Shown piece after piece: positions 15,881-23,568 of a stretch of 64,000 bases of DNA. A model generated the notes under the pieces. The model was given only the letters and a program-made list of their open reading frames with translations. It ran no database searches and had not been told where the DNA came from. The position numbers and the translations under genes were made by a program. The stretch covers positions 143,287 through 207,286 of the forward strand of contig NZ_BARF01000085.1 of NCBI RefSeq assembly GCF_000367365.1, read 5' to 3'. The stretch's first letter is position 1. The number at the start of each line of letters is the position of its first letter. This DNA comes from Streptomyces prunicolor NBRC 13075 (lineage in GTDB: Bacteria > Actinomycetota > Actinomycetes > Streptomycetales > Streptomycetaceae).

Positions 15881-17128
15881 GTGACCGGAGACAGGACCGC
15901 GAAGGTGCCGCAGGTGTTCGCGGGGCGCCGATGGCTGCTGCCGTCCGCCGTGGCCGACGAACTCGACCCCGACGTCGAACGGCGCGGACGGCCCCGCCGT
16001 ACCGCACGCGACTGGGTCGTCGACGTCTGCTGCTTCCTGCTGGCCGTGGCCATCGGGCTCGCGGCCGCGCAGTCCCTCGACGGCGACACCGCTACCCCGC
16101 ACTCCCTCGCCGTCGTGGACCAGCTGTTCGGGGTCCTCGCCTGCGGCGCGGTGTGGCTGCGCCGCCGCTGGCCGGTCGGTCTCGCGGTCGCGATGATCCC
16201 CGTCGGCTTCGTGTCGAACACGGCGGGCGGCGCCGCCATGGTCGCCGTCTTCACCCTCGCCGTGCACCGCCCCTTCCGCTACGTCGCCTGGGTCGGGGGT
16301 GCCCAACTGGTCCTGGCCCCGCTGTTCTTCTGGCTGCGGCCGGACCCCGATCTGTCGTACGCCGCCGCGGTCGTGTTCACCGAGCTGCTCACCCTCACCG
16401 TCATCGGCTGGGGCATGTTCGTCCGCTCCAAGCGGCAGCTCATGCTGAGCCTGCGCGACCGTGCCCGGCGGGCCGAGACGGAGGCGGAACTGCGGGCCGA
16501 GCAGGCCCAGCGGCTCGCCCGCGAGGCCATCGCCCGCGAGATGCACGACGTGCTCGCGCACCGGCTGACCCTGCTGAGCGTGCACGCGGGCGCGCTGGAG
16601 TTCCGGCCCGACGCGCCCCGCGAGGAGGTCGCGCGGGCGGCCGGTGTCATCCGCGAGAGCGCCCACGAGGCCCTCCAGGACCTGCGGGAGATCATCGGCG
16701 TCCTGCGCGCGGGCGAGCCCGACGACACGGGCCGCCCGCAGCCCACGCTCGGCGCCCTGGACGCGCTGGTCACCGAGTCCCGCGAGGCCGGCATGAAGGT
16801 CACCCTCGCCAACCGCGTCACCGACCCCGCCACCGTCCCCGCCTCGGTCGGCCGCACCGCCTACCGCATCGCCCAGGAGGCCCTCACCAACGCCCGCAAA
16901 CACGCCCCCGGTACGGAGGTCACGGTGACGGTCACCGGCACCCCGGGCGAGGGCCTGGTGATCGTCGTACGCAACCCGCCCCCGGAGGGGGAGGTGCCCC
17001 ATGTCCCCGGTTCCGGCCAGGGGTTGATCGGGCTGACCGAGCGGGCGACGTTGGCGGGGGGACGGTTGGAGCACGGGCCGGAGGCGGGCGGGGGGTTCCG
17101 GGTGCGGGCTTCGCTGCCGTGGGGATGA
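15881..17128 (+). CDS. Two-component sensor histidine kinase (NarL/DesK type)
   Basis: This 415-residue kinase has four to six hydrophobic segments between residues about 42 and 185, a coiled dimerisation helix, then the HisKA_3 box AIAREMHDVLAHRLTLLSV with phospho-accepting H222. A HATPase domain follows (IAQEALTNARKHAPG, then GLIGLTERATLAGGRLEHG). The frame is open from 15773, but the family start is the GTG at 15881. TAGATT 8 nt upstream suggests a leaderless message. The cognate NarL-type regulator follows in the same direction, but 387 nt later. The signal is unknown. Confidence 0.9.
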   Translation: MTGDRTAKVPQVFAGRRWLLPSAVADELDPDVERRGRPRRTARDWVVDVCCFLLAVAIGLAAAQSLDGDTATPHSLAVVDQLFGVLACGAVWLRRRWPVGLAVAMIPVGFVSNTAGGAAMVAVFTLAVHRPFRYVAWVGGAQLVLAPLFFWLRPDPDLSYAAAVVFTELLTLTVIGWGMFVRSKRQLMLSLRDRARRAETEAELRAEQAQRLAREAIAREMHDVLAHRLTLLSVHAGALEFRPDAPREEVARAAGVIRESAHEALQDLREIIGVLRAGEPDDTGRPQPTLGALDALVTESREAGMKVTLANRVTDPATVPASVGRTAYRIAQEALTNARKHAPGTEVTVTVTGTPGEGLVIVVRNPPPEGEVPHVPGSGQGLIGLTERATLAGGRLEHGPEAGGGFRVRASLPWG

Positions 17129-17515
17129 GGCTCGTTCGGCGCCACGGGTAACTCCCGTTCTGGGCAAGGGGGATGGAGGTCGCTCAGGGAGTGTGGTGAG
17201 GGAGTGCGCGCCGCGCGGCTCTGTCCGCTCCGGCGCCGCCCACGTGGACTCTGGCCAACTCGCTGACTCCGCTGAGGTGTTGGCACGGGACAGCAGCCGG
17301 GGCCGGGTGTCCGGGGCGCTTTCGTGGAGCACCGATCGCGCTGCTGCCCCGCCGCCCCGGAGCCGCTCCCCGAGGATCAACCCGCTCGCGGTGTCGACGG
17401 CACGGCCGCCCGCCTCGGCGTGGGCAGCGAGGATGCGCGTACGACTCCTCGGGTGCCCCGCCCGGCACCGAGGACCACGCCACCACCCGCCGCGTCGCCG
17501 TGGTTACGTAGCCCC
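17129..17515. other. 387-nt gap between sensor kinase and response regulator
   Basis: No convincing gene is present. Short frames here are arginine- and proline-rich shadows without a ribosome site. No clear terminator hairpin was found. The length is unusual for a kinase-regulator pair and may carry a separate promoter for the regulator. Confidence 0.5.
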
Positions 17516-18196
17516 ATGACTGCGATCAGACTGCTCCTCGTCGACGACGACCCGCTGGTGCGGGCCGGGCTGTCCTTCATGTTGGGCGGCGCCGCCGACA
17601 TCGAGATCGTCGGCGAGGCCGCCGACGGCAGCGAGGTCGAGGAGCTCGTCGACCGGGTCCACCCGGACGTCGTCCTGATGGACATCCGCATGCCGTCGGT
17701 GGACGGACTCACCGCCACGGAGCGGTTGCGCGCCCGCGGTGACGCGCCCCAGATCGTCGTCCTCACCACCTTCCACGCCGACGAACAGGTGCTACGGGCC
17801 CTCCGCGCGGGCGCAGCCGGCTTCGTCCTCAAGGACACCCCGCCCGCCGAGATCCTCGACGCCGTACGCAAGGTCGCGGCCGGTGATCCCGTCCTCTCGC
17901 CCGCGGTCACCCGCCAGTTGATGGAGCACGCGGCGGGCACCGCCACCGACACCCGTCGGGCACGCGCGCGTGAGCGCATCGCCGCCCTGGGGGACCGTGA
18001 ACGCGAGGTCGCGGTGGCCGTCGGCCAGGGACTCGCCAACGCCGAGATCGCCACCGGCCTCTTCATGAGCGTGGCCACCGTCAAGACCCACGTCTCCCGC
18101 ATCCTGGCCAAGCTGGACCTCAACAACCGTGTGCAGATCGCCTTGTTGGCGTACGACGCGGGTCTGCTCGAAGAGGACGGGGAGGGTGGGCACTAG
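17516..18196 (+). CDS. NarL/LuxR-family response regulator
   Basis: This 226-residue regulator has a receiver domain at residues 1-120 (IRLLLVDDDPLVRAGL, phosphoacceptor D56 in VVLMDIRMPS, FVLKDTPPAEIL). The GerE/LuxR DNA-binding domain is at residues about 155-215 (LGDREREVAVAVGQGLANAEIATGLFMSVATVKTHVSRILAKL). It is the likely partner of the kinase ending at 17128. The start is the ATG at 17516; the frame is open much further upstream, but the receiver domain begins here. Target genes are not evident, although the P450 64 nt downstream is co-directional and could be one. Confidence 0.9.
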   Translation: MTAIRLLLVDDDPLVRAGLSFMLGGAADIEIVGEAADGSEVEELVDRVHPDVVLMDIRMPSVDGLTATERLRARGDAPQIVVLTTFHADEQVLRALRAGAAGFVLKDTPPAEILDAVRKVAAGDPVLSPAVTRQLMEHAAGTATDTRRARARERIAALGDREREVAVAVGQGLANAEIATGLFMSVATVKTHVSRILAKLDLNNRVQIALLAYDAGLLEEDGEGGH

Positions 18197-18259
18197 CCGT
18201 CGGCGCCGCGCGTTCTCACTGAACTGGGAGACCTCGGGGATCGTCCGGGAGGGGCAGGC

Positions 18260-19444
18260 ATGACCGAAGTGGTCGATCTGGGGGAGTTCGGCGAGGAGTT
18301 CCGGCGGGACCCGTATCCGGTGTACGCCATGCTGCGGGAGCGGGGCCCGGTGCACCGCGTGCGGATGCCGGCGTCGGACCAGGGCCACGAGACCTGGCTG
18401 ATCGTGGGGTACGAGGAGGCACGCTCGGCGCTCACCGACCCGCGGCTGGCCAAGGACGGCAACAGGATCGGGGTGACGTTCCTCGACGAGGAGCTGATCG
18501 GCAAACATCTGCTGTCCACCGACCCACCGCAGCACACCCGGCTACGCGGCCTGATCAGCCGCTCGTTCACCGCACGCCGGGTCGAGGAACTGCGGCCGCG
18601 CGTCCAGCAGATCACCGACGACCTGCTCGACGCGATGCTGCCGGCCGGCCGCGCCGACCTGGTCGAGTCGTTCTCCTACCCGCTGCCGATCACAGTGATC
18701 TGCGAGCTGCTCGGCGTGCCCGAGATGGACCGCACGGAATTCCGCGAGCTGTCCATGGAGGCGGTCGCACCCACCGGTGCGGACAGCGGGTACGACGCGA
18801 TCGTGCGGCTCGCCCAGTACCTCCGCGATCTGATCGAGGACAAGCGCTGCGCCGGTCACAGCGGTGATCTCCTCAGTGACCTGATCCGCACCACCGCCAA
18901 GGACGGCGACCGACTCTCCCCGCAGGAGTTACGGGGCATGGCCTTCATCCTGCTCATCGCCGGCCACGAGACGACCGTCAACCTCCTCACCAGTGGCGTC
19001 CACGCTCTGCTCACCCACCCCGACCAACTCGCCGCCCTGCGCGCCGACATGACCCTGCTCGACGGCGCGATCGAGGAGATGCTGCGCTACGAGGGACCGG
19101 TGGAGAACGCGACGTTCCGGTTCGCCGCGGAGCCCCTGGACGTCGCCGGCACCTTCATCGAGAAGGGCGAGTCGGTCAGGGTCTGCCTGAACGCCGCCGA
19201 CCACGACGCGGGCCGCTTTCCCGCTCCGGACCGCTTCGACATCCGCCGCGACACCCGCGGCCACCTCGCCTTCGGCCACGGCATCCACTACTGCCTCGGC
19301 GCCCCCTTGGCCCGCCTCGAAGCACGCACGGCGATACGCACCCTGTTGGAGCGCGCCCCCGCCCTCACCCTGGCCGGCCCGCCCGGCGACTGGCTCCCGG
19401 GCATGCTGATGCGCGGGATGCGGGCCTTGCCGGTGCGCTGGTAG
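18260..19444 (+). CDS. Cytochrome P450 (CYP107-like)
   Basis: This 394-residue soluble P450 shows the I-helix oxygen-activation motif AGHETT, the K-helix EEMLR (ExxR) and the haem loop FGHGIHYCLG with axial C345. These are family-defining, and the length is standard for bacterial class I enzymes. No ferredoxin or reductase gene is adjacent, so electrons must come from elsewhere. The substrate is unknown; the CYP107 resemblance suggests a secondary-metabolite or xenobiotic role. Codon 224 (18929-18931, in LSPQELRG) is TTA, the rare leucine codon read by bldA tRNA, so expression is probably tied to development. The start is the ATG at 18260 with GGGAGGGGC upstream. Confidence 0.93.
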   Translation: MTEVVDLGEFGEEFRRDPYPVYAMLRERGPVHRVRMPASDQGHETWLIVGYEEARSALTDPRLAKDGNRIGVTFLDEELIGKHLLSTDPPQHTRLRGLISRSFTARRVEELRPRVQQITDDLLDAMLPAGRADLVESFSYPLPITVICELLGVPEMDRTEFRELSMEAVAPTGADSGYDAIVRLAQYLRDLIEDKRCAGHSGDLLSDLIRTTAKDGDRLSPQELRGMAFILLIAGHETTVNLLTSGVHALLTHPDQLAALRADMTLLDGAIEEMLRYEGPVENATFRFAAEPLDVAGTFIEKGESVRVCLNAADHDAGRFPAPDRFDIRRDTRGHLAFGHGIHYCLGAPLARLEARTAIRTLLERAPALTLAGPPGDWLPGMLMRGMRALPVRW

Positions 19445-19635
19445 AACGGCTGGACCCGTAGGAGGCCCAAGGAGACCCGAGGGGGCTCGCCCTCGTGACC
19501 GCATCGCCGAGTTCGCCGAGTTCGACCTGACCATCCAGTACATCCGCCAGGGCACGGTGCTGCCGGTCCGTACGTCCTGAGCGCCCCTGAAGCGCCCTGA
19601 CGCCTGAGGAGGGATCCCGTCTACGACACAACTGC

Positions 19636-20652
19636 TCAGCTGTAGGGGAGGGCGCCCGCGATCTCCGCCAGGCGGACCGGTCTGTGTTCGCGTCTGGAGA
19701 CTTCGCAGGCCTCGGCGATACGCAGCGCCTGAAGGGCCTCGCGCCCGTCGCACGGGTTGGTGCGCTGGCCGACGACGACCTCGACGAAGGCGATCAACTC
19801 GGCCTCGTAGGCGGGCGCGAAGCGCTCCAGGAAGCCGGTCCACGGCTTGGTCGCGGCCGGTGGACCGCTCGGCTCGGTGGACGCGATCGGCGTGCGGTCG
19901 TCCAGGCCGACGACGACCTGGTCCAGCTCTCCGGCGAGCTCCATGCGGACGTCGTAGCCCGCCCCGTTCAGGCGCGCGGCCGTCGTCGTGGCCAGCGTGC
20001 CGTCGTCCAGCGTGAGGACCGCCGCGGCCGTGTCGATGTCACCGGCCTCGCGGAACATCGCGGGCCCGGCGTCCGAACCGGTCGCGTACACGTCGACGAC
20101 CTCGTGCCCGGTCACCCAGCGCAGCATGTCGAAGTCGTGGATCAGGGTGTCGCGGTACAGCCCGCCGGAGATCGGCAGATAGGCGGCCGGGGGAGGCGTC
20201 TGGTCGGAGGTCATCGCGCGGACCGTGTGCAGCCGTCCCAGCCGCCCCGAACGCACCGCTTCCCGGGCGCCCGTGTAGCCCGCGTCGAACCGGCGCTGGA
20301 AGCCCATCTGAAGGATCGTTCCCGCCGTCTCGACCTCGGCGATCGCCTGCAACGAGCCCGGCAGGTCAAGGGCGATGGGCTTCTCGCAGAACACCGGGAG
20401 CCCGGAGCGCGCCGCCCTGCCGATTAATTCGGCGTGCGCCGAGGTCGCCGTGGTGATCACGACGGCGTCCACGCCCCACTTGAAGATCTCCTCCGTGCTC
20501 GGTGCCGCCGTTTCCCCCAGCCGGTTCGCCAGCTCCTGGGCCCGAACCGGGTCCACGTCCGTGAGGATCAGCGAACCGACCTCGCGATGACGACTGAGCG
20601 TCCTGGCATGGATGGTCCCGATGCGGCCCGTACCGATGACTCCGATGCGCAT
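19636..20652 (-). CDS. Gfo/Idh/MocA oxidoreductase (inositol 2-dehydrogenase-like)
   Basis: This 338-residue NAD(P)-dependent dehydrogenase opens with the Rossmann motif RIGVIGTGRIGTIHART and has the typical CEKPIAL segment with the catalytic lysine. The C-terminal sheet domain includes GGLYRDTLIHDFDMLRWVTG. The family oxidises sugars and cyclitols, and similarity is best to inositol 2-dehydrogenases; the actual substrate is uncertain. The frame continues to 20688, but the ATG at 20652 is the family start. A GntR regulator is divergent, with a TGTCCGGACA palindrome 42 bp upstream of this start, so repression by that regulator is likely. Confidence 0.87.
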   Translation of the reverse strand: MRIGVIGTGRIGTIHARTLSRHREVGSLILTDVDPVRAQELANRLGETAAPSTEEIFKWGVDAVVITTATSAHAELIGRAARSGLPVFCEKPIALDLPGSLQAIAEVETAGTILQMGFQRRFDAGYTGAREAVRSGRLGRLHTVRAMTSDQTPPPAAYLPISGGLYRDTLIHDFDMLRWVTGHEVVDVYATGSDAGPAMFREAGDIDTAAAVLTLDDGTLATTTAARLNGAGYDVRMELAGELDQVVVGLDDRTPIASTEPSGPPAATKPWTGFLERFAPAYEAELIAFVEVVVGQRTNPCDGREALQALRIAEACEVSRREHRPVRLAEIAGALPYS

Positions 20653-20694
20653 GGGAACAAACTGAGGGCCGACCAGGCACGCTGTCAATGCGTA

Positions 20695-20704
20695 TGTCCG
20701 GACA
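20695..20704. promoter_or_regulatory. GntR operator candidate TGTCCGGACA (copy 1)
   Basis: A perfect 10-bp palindrome lies in the 103-bp divergent region between the dehydrogenase and the GntR gene. The identical decamer recurs at 21551-21560, just after the GntR gene. Both copies are followed by A. Confidence 0.65.
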
Positions 20705-20755
20705 ATCGAACTACATCACTTCCCGTCAACCATTCACACAGCTACGCTCGGCCCC

Positions 20756-21520
20756 GTGCCGAAACCAGATGTGGACCCGACAGTGCCGCTCGAGCTCAGC
20801 GTGGACCGGAGCAGCCCGGTGCCGTTGTACTTCCAGCTGTCCCAACAGCTGGAGGCCGCGATCGAACACGGCTCGCTCACCCCCGGCAGCCTGCTGGGCA
20901 ACGAGATCGAACTGGCGGCCCGGCTCGGCCTGTCCCGGCCCACGGTCCGCCAGGCCATCCAGTCACTGGTCGACAAGGGCCTCCTGGTGCGCCGCCGGGG
21001 CGTCGGCACCCAGGTCGTGCACAGCCAGGTCAAACGCCCGCTCGAACTCAGCAGCCTCTTCGACGACCTGGAGGCGGCCGGACAGCGCCCCGCCACGAAG
21101 GTCCTCGTCAACAGCATCGTCCCGGCGTCCGCCGAGGTGGCGGCGGCACTCGGCGTGGCCGAGGACAGCGACGTACACCGCATCGACCGGTTGCGCCTCG
21201 CGCACGGTGAGCCGATGGCGTACCTGAGCAACCACCTGCCGCTCGGCCTCCTCAACCTGGACAGCGCACAGCTGGAGGTCACCGGCCTGTACCGGATGAT
21301 GCGCACCGCCGGAATCACCCTGCACAGCGCCCGCCAGTCCATCGGCGCGCGCGGAGCCACCGCCGAGGAGGCCGAACGCCTCGCCGAGATCGAGGGCGCC
21401 CCACTCCTCACCATGCAGCGCACGACGTTCGACGACACGGGGCGCGCGGTGGAGTTCGGCAGCCATACCTATCGGCCGACGCGCTATTCGTTCGAGTTCC
21501 AGCTTCTGGTACGTCCCTGA
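20756..21520 (+). CDS. GntR-family regulator, HutC subfamily (UTRA domain)
   Basis: This 254-residue regulator has an N-terminal winged helix at residues about 22-88 (PLYFQLSQQLEAAIEHG, GLSRPTVRQAIQSLVDKGLLVRR). A UTRA effector domain follows at about 110-250 (RIDRLRLAHGEPMAYLSNHLP, and the terminal SHTYRPTRYSFEFQLLVR). HutC-type regulators typically sense sugars, sugar phosphates or small acids. The GTG start is 8 nt after a TACGCT -10-like hexamer, suggesting a leaderless message. It probably controls the divergent dehydrogenase and, through the second palindrome downstream, the sugar-kinase-like unit that follows. Confidence 0.9.
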   Translation: MPKPDVDPTVPLELSVDRSSPVPLYFQLSQQLEAAIEHGSLTPGSLLGNEIELAARLGLSRPTVRQAIQSLVDKGLLVRRRGVGTQVVHSQVKRPLELSSLFDDLEAAGQRPATKVLVNSIVPASAEVAAALGVAEDSDVHRIDRLRLAHGEPMAYLSNHLPLGLLNLDSAQLEVTGLYRMMRTAGITLHSARQSIGARGATAEEAERLAEIEGAPLLTMQRTTFDDTGRAVEFGSHTYRPTRYSFEFQLLVRP

Positions 21521-21550
21521 GCGCACCCCCGTCCGCGATATTTGTCATAA

Positions 21551-21560
21551 TGTCCGGACA
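21551..21560. promoter_or_regulatory. GntR operator candidate TGTCCGGACA (copy 2)
   Basis: The same perfect decamer as at 20695-20704 lies 30 nt after the GntR stop and about 185 bp before the ROK kinase start. It extends to AATGTCCGGACAA and is preceded by TTTGTCATA. Confidence 0.6.
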
Positions 21561-21627
21561 ACTGGGCTGGGTTGTTCTTCCTGGTCGAAATGCGCTGGAC
21601 GATTTACGCCGTGGAGCGCAACGAGGC

Positions 21628-21658
21628 TAGGGGCGCGGGGAACTGCGCGACCAGCCAC
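21628..21658 (+). repeat. Dispersed 31-bp intergenic repeat (copy 1)
   Basis: The block begins TAGGGGCGCGGGGAACTGCG and ends CGACCAGCCAC. It recurs exactly, in the opposite orientation, at 43279-43309. Both copies are intergenic. I remember this string as common in Streptomyces chromosomes, but I did not count it. Confidence 0.8.
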
Positions 21659-21744
21659 GATGCACCCGCACCGCACAACGATCCGCACCCCCCTTCAAGC
21701 CCCCGCACAGCACCTAGTGTCACGGTGAGGCAGAATCGGGCCCG

Positions 21745-22893
21745 ATGAGCACCTACGGCAACTTCAGCGCCCCTATAGGCTCCCGGCGTGCCCCCGCACT
21801 GAGGACGGTCGGCACCCGCGAGCGGAGGTCGCACCTCACGGCCCCCCGCGTGCCCACCGTCGGCATCGACATCGGCGGCACCAAGGTCATGGCGGGCGTC
21901 GTGGACGCCGACGGCAACATCCTGGAGAAGCTCCGCACGGAGACCCCGGACAAGTCCAAGAGCCCCAAGGTCGTCGAGGACACCATCGTCGAACTGGTCC
22001 TGGACCTCTCCGACCGCCACGACGTGCACGCGGTCGGCATCGGCGCGGCCGGCTGGGTCGACGCCGAGCGCAACCGGGTCCTGTTCGCCCCCCACCTGTC
22101 GTGGCGGAACGAGCCCCTCAGGGACCGCATCACGAGCAGGCTCTCCGTGCCGGTCCTGGTGGACAACGACGCGAACACCGCCGCCTGGGCCGAGTGGCGC
22201 TTCGGCGCCGGCCGCGGCGAGGACCACCTCGTCATGATCACGCTCGGCACCGGCATCGGCGGCGCGATCCTGGAGGACGGCCAGGTCAAGCGCGGCAAGT
22301 GGGGCGTCGCCGGCGAGTTCGGCCATATGCAGGTCGTGCCAGGCGGCCACCGCTGCGCGTGCGGCAACCGCGGCTGCTGGGAGCAGTACAGCTCGGGCAA
22401 CGCCCTGGTCAGGGAGGCGCGGGAGCTGGCCGCGGCGGACTCCCCGGTGGCGTACGGGATCATCGAGCACGTCAAGGGCAACATCGGCGAGATCACCGGG
22501 CCGATGATCACCGAGCTGGCCCGCGAGGGCGACGCGATGTGCATCGAGCTGCTCCAGGACATCGGCCAGTGGCTCGGCGTCGGCATCGCCAACCTCGCCG
22601 CCGCCCTCGACCCGTCCTGCTTCGTGATCGGCGGCGGTGTCTCGGCCGCCGACGACCTGCTGATCGGCCCCGCGCGGGACGCGTTCAAGCGGCAGCTCAC
22701 CGGCCGCGGCTACCGCCCCGAGGCCCGCATAGTGCGAGCCCAGCTCGGCCCCGAGGCCGGCATGGTCGGCGCCGCCGACCTCGCCCGGCTGGTCGCCCGC
22801 CGCTTCCGGCGCGCCAAGCGCCGCCGGGTCGAGCGGTACGAGCGCTACGAGCGGTTCGCGGAGTTCCGGCGCGGCAGCCAGGACACGGCATGA
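21745..22893 (+). CDS. ROK-family sugar kinase (glucokinase-like)
   Basis: This 382-residue protein has an extra N-terminal leader of about 35 residues, then TVGIDIGGTKVMAGVVD (ATP phosphate loop), VDNDANTAAWAEW (catalytic aspartate) and ITLGTGIGGAI. The ROK zinc motif is CACGNRGCWEQY. It would phosphorylate glucose or a related hexose in the cytoplasm. Because of the leader and the arginine-rich tail (RRFRRAKRRRVERYERYERF) it looks like the second ROK paralogue of Streptomyces rather than the main glkA. It overlaps the following membrane-protein gene by 4 nt, and a TGTCCGGACA palindrome lies upstream. Confidence 0.87.
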   Translation: MSTYGNFSAPIGSRRAPALRTVGTRERRSHLTAPRVPTVGIDIGGTKVMAGVVDADGNILEKLRTETPDKSKSPKVVEDTIVELVLDLSDRHDVHAVGIGAAGWVDAERNRVLFAPHLSWRNEPLRDRITSRLSVPVLVDNDANTAAWAEWRFGAGRGEDHLVMITLGTGIGGAILEDGQVKRGKWGVAGEFGHMQVVPGGHRCACGNRGCWEQYSSGNALVREARELAAADSPVAYGIIEHVKGNIGEITGPMITELAREGDAMCIELLQDIGQWLGVGIANLAAALDPSCFVIGGGVSAADDLLIGPARDAFKRQLTGRGYRPEARIVRAQLGPEAGMVGAADLARLVARRFRRAKRRRVERYERYERFAEFRRGSQDTA

Positions 22894-23471
22894 CCGCATC
22901 GCTGCCCCGCCAGGCCGTACCCCGGGACGAGTCGCCCCGACCACCCGAGGACCCCCGCCACAAGGCCCGCCGCCGAGCGATCACCCTGCTCATCATCGTG
23001 CTGCTCATCGGCGTACCGGCTGTCTATCTGGCGATCTCCGCCAACCAGAGCCGCAACAGCGGCAAGGACAAAGAGGACAAGTACTCTGCGACCGGGCTCA
23101 CCGTGGGCTGGCCCTCGAAGGTGCAGCGGCGCCTCTACCAGGTTCCGGTCCCGCACCCGGCCGAAGAGGTCGCCTTCTACGAGACCAACAACTGGAAGAC
23201 CAGCCGCCTCTACGTCCAGTTCCAGACCAGCGACGCGGGCCTGGACACCTTCCTCGCCGGCATAGACGTCGACCGGAACACGCTGAAGAAGAACGACATC
23301 ACCATCAGCGCCCGCGACCAGAAGATCACCGGCTGGAAGTTCACCCGCCCCGGCCCCTGGTGGGGCGTCGTCAACAAGCAGAAGGACCCGGCCCCCACCC
23401 AGGACATCGTGGTGAACCTGTCCGACCCCAAGCTCCCCATGGTCTACGTCGTCTCCCGCACGGTCCCCTAG
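22890..23471 (+). CDS. Membrane-anchored protein of unknown function
   Basis: This 193-residue protein has a polar, proline- and arginine-rich N-terminus of about 32 residues and one hydrophobic helix (AITLLIIVLLIGVPAVYLAI). An extracytoplasmic domain of about 140 residues follows. The topology is inferred from the positive-inside rule. I do not recognise the domain. The ATG overlaps the stop of the ROK kinase, indicating coupled translation, so it may work with that kinase, although one is cytosolic and the other faces outward. The gene ends 30 nt before the damage-type promoter of the helicase. Confidence 0.75.
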   Translation: MTASLPRQAVPRDESPRPPEDPRHKARRRAITLLIIVLLIGVPAVYLAISANQSRNSGKDKEDKYSATGLTVGWPSKVQRRLYQVPVPHPAEEVAFYETNNWKTSRLYVQFQTSDAGLDTFLAGIDVDRNTLKKNDITISARDQKITGWKFTRPGPWWGVVNKQKDPAPTQDIVVNLSDPKLPMVYVVSRTVP

Positions 23472-23501
23472 CGGGTGGCCCCGGCCGGTCGCCGGGGCCG
23501 A

Positions 23502-23524
23502 TTGTCAGACCCCGCCCGTAGAGT
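23502..23524 (+). promoter_or_regulatory. PafBC/RecA-NDp-like promoter of the SNF2 helicase
   Basis: TTGTCAGAC (23502-23510), 8 nt, TAGAGT (23519-23524) fits TTGTCRGTG-N8-TAnnnT with two mismatches in the less conserved GTG part. The spacing is exact. The helicase ATG is 45 nt downstream. Confidence 0.62.
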
Positions 23525-23568
23525 CGAAGACAGCTGACACGACTGACGGGCGGGAGGTGACAGGACGT

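Noticed and set aside
17193..17519. 108-residue frame in the gap between kinase and regulator
   Set aside because: Arg/Pro/Ala-rich composition, no ribosome site, and it runs into the response-regulator start in another frame.
19497..19580. Fragment encoding DRIAEFAEFDLTIQYIRQGT between the P450 and dehydrogenase genes
   Set aside because: It reads like the end of a real protein, but it is only 28 codons without a start and I could not name the family. Possibly a pseudogene remnant.
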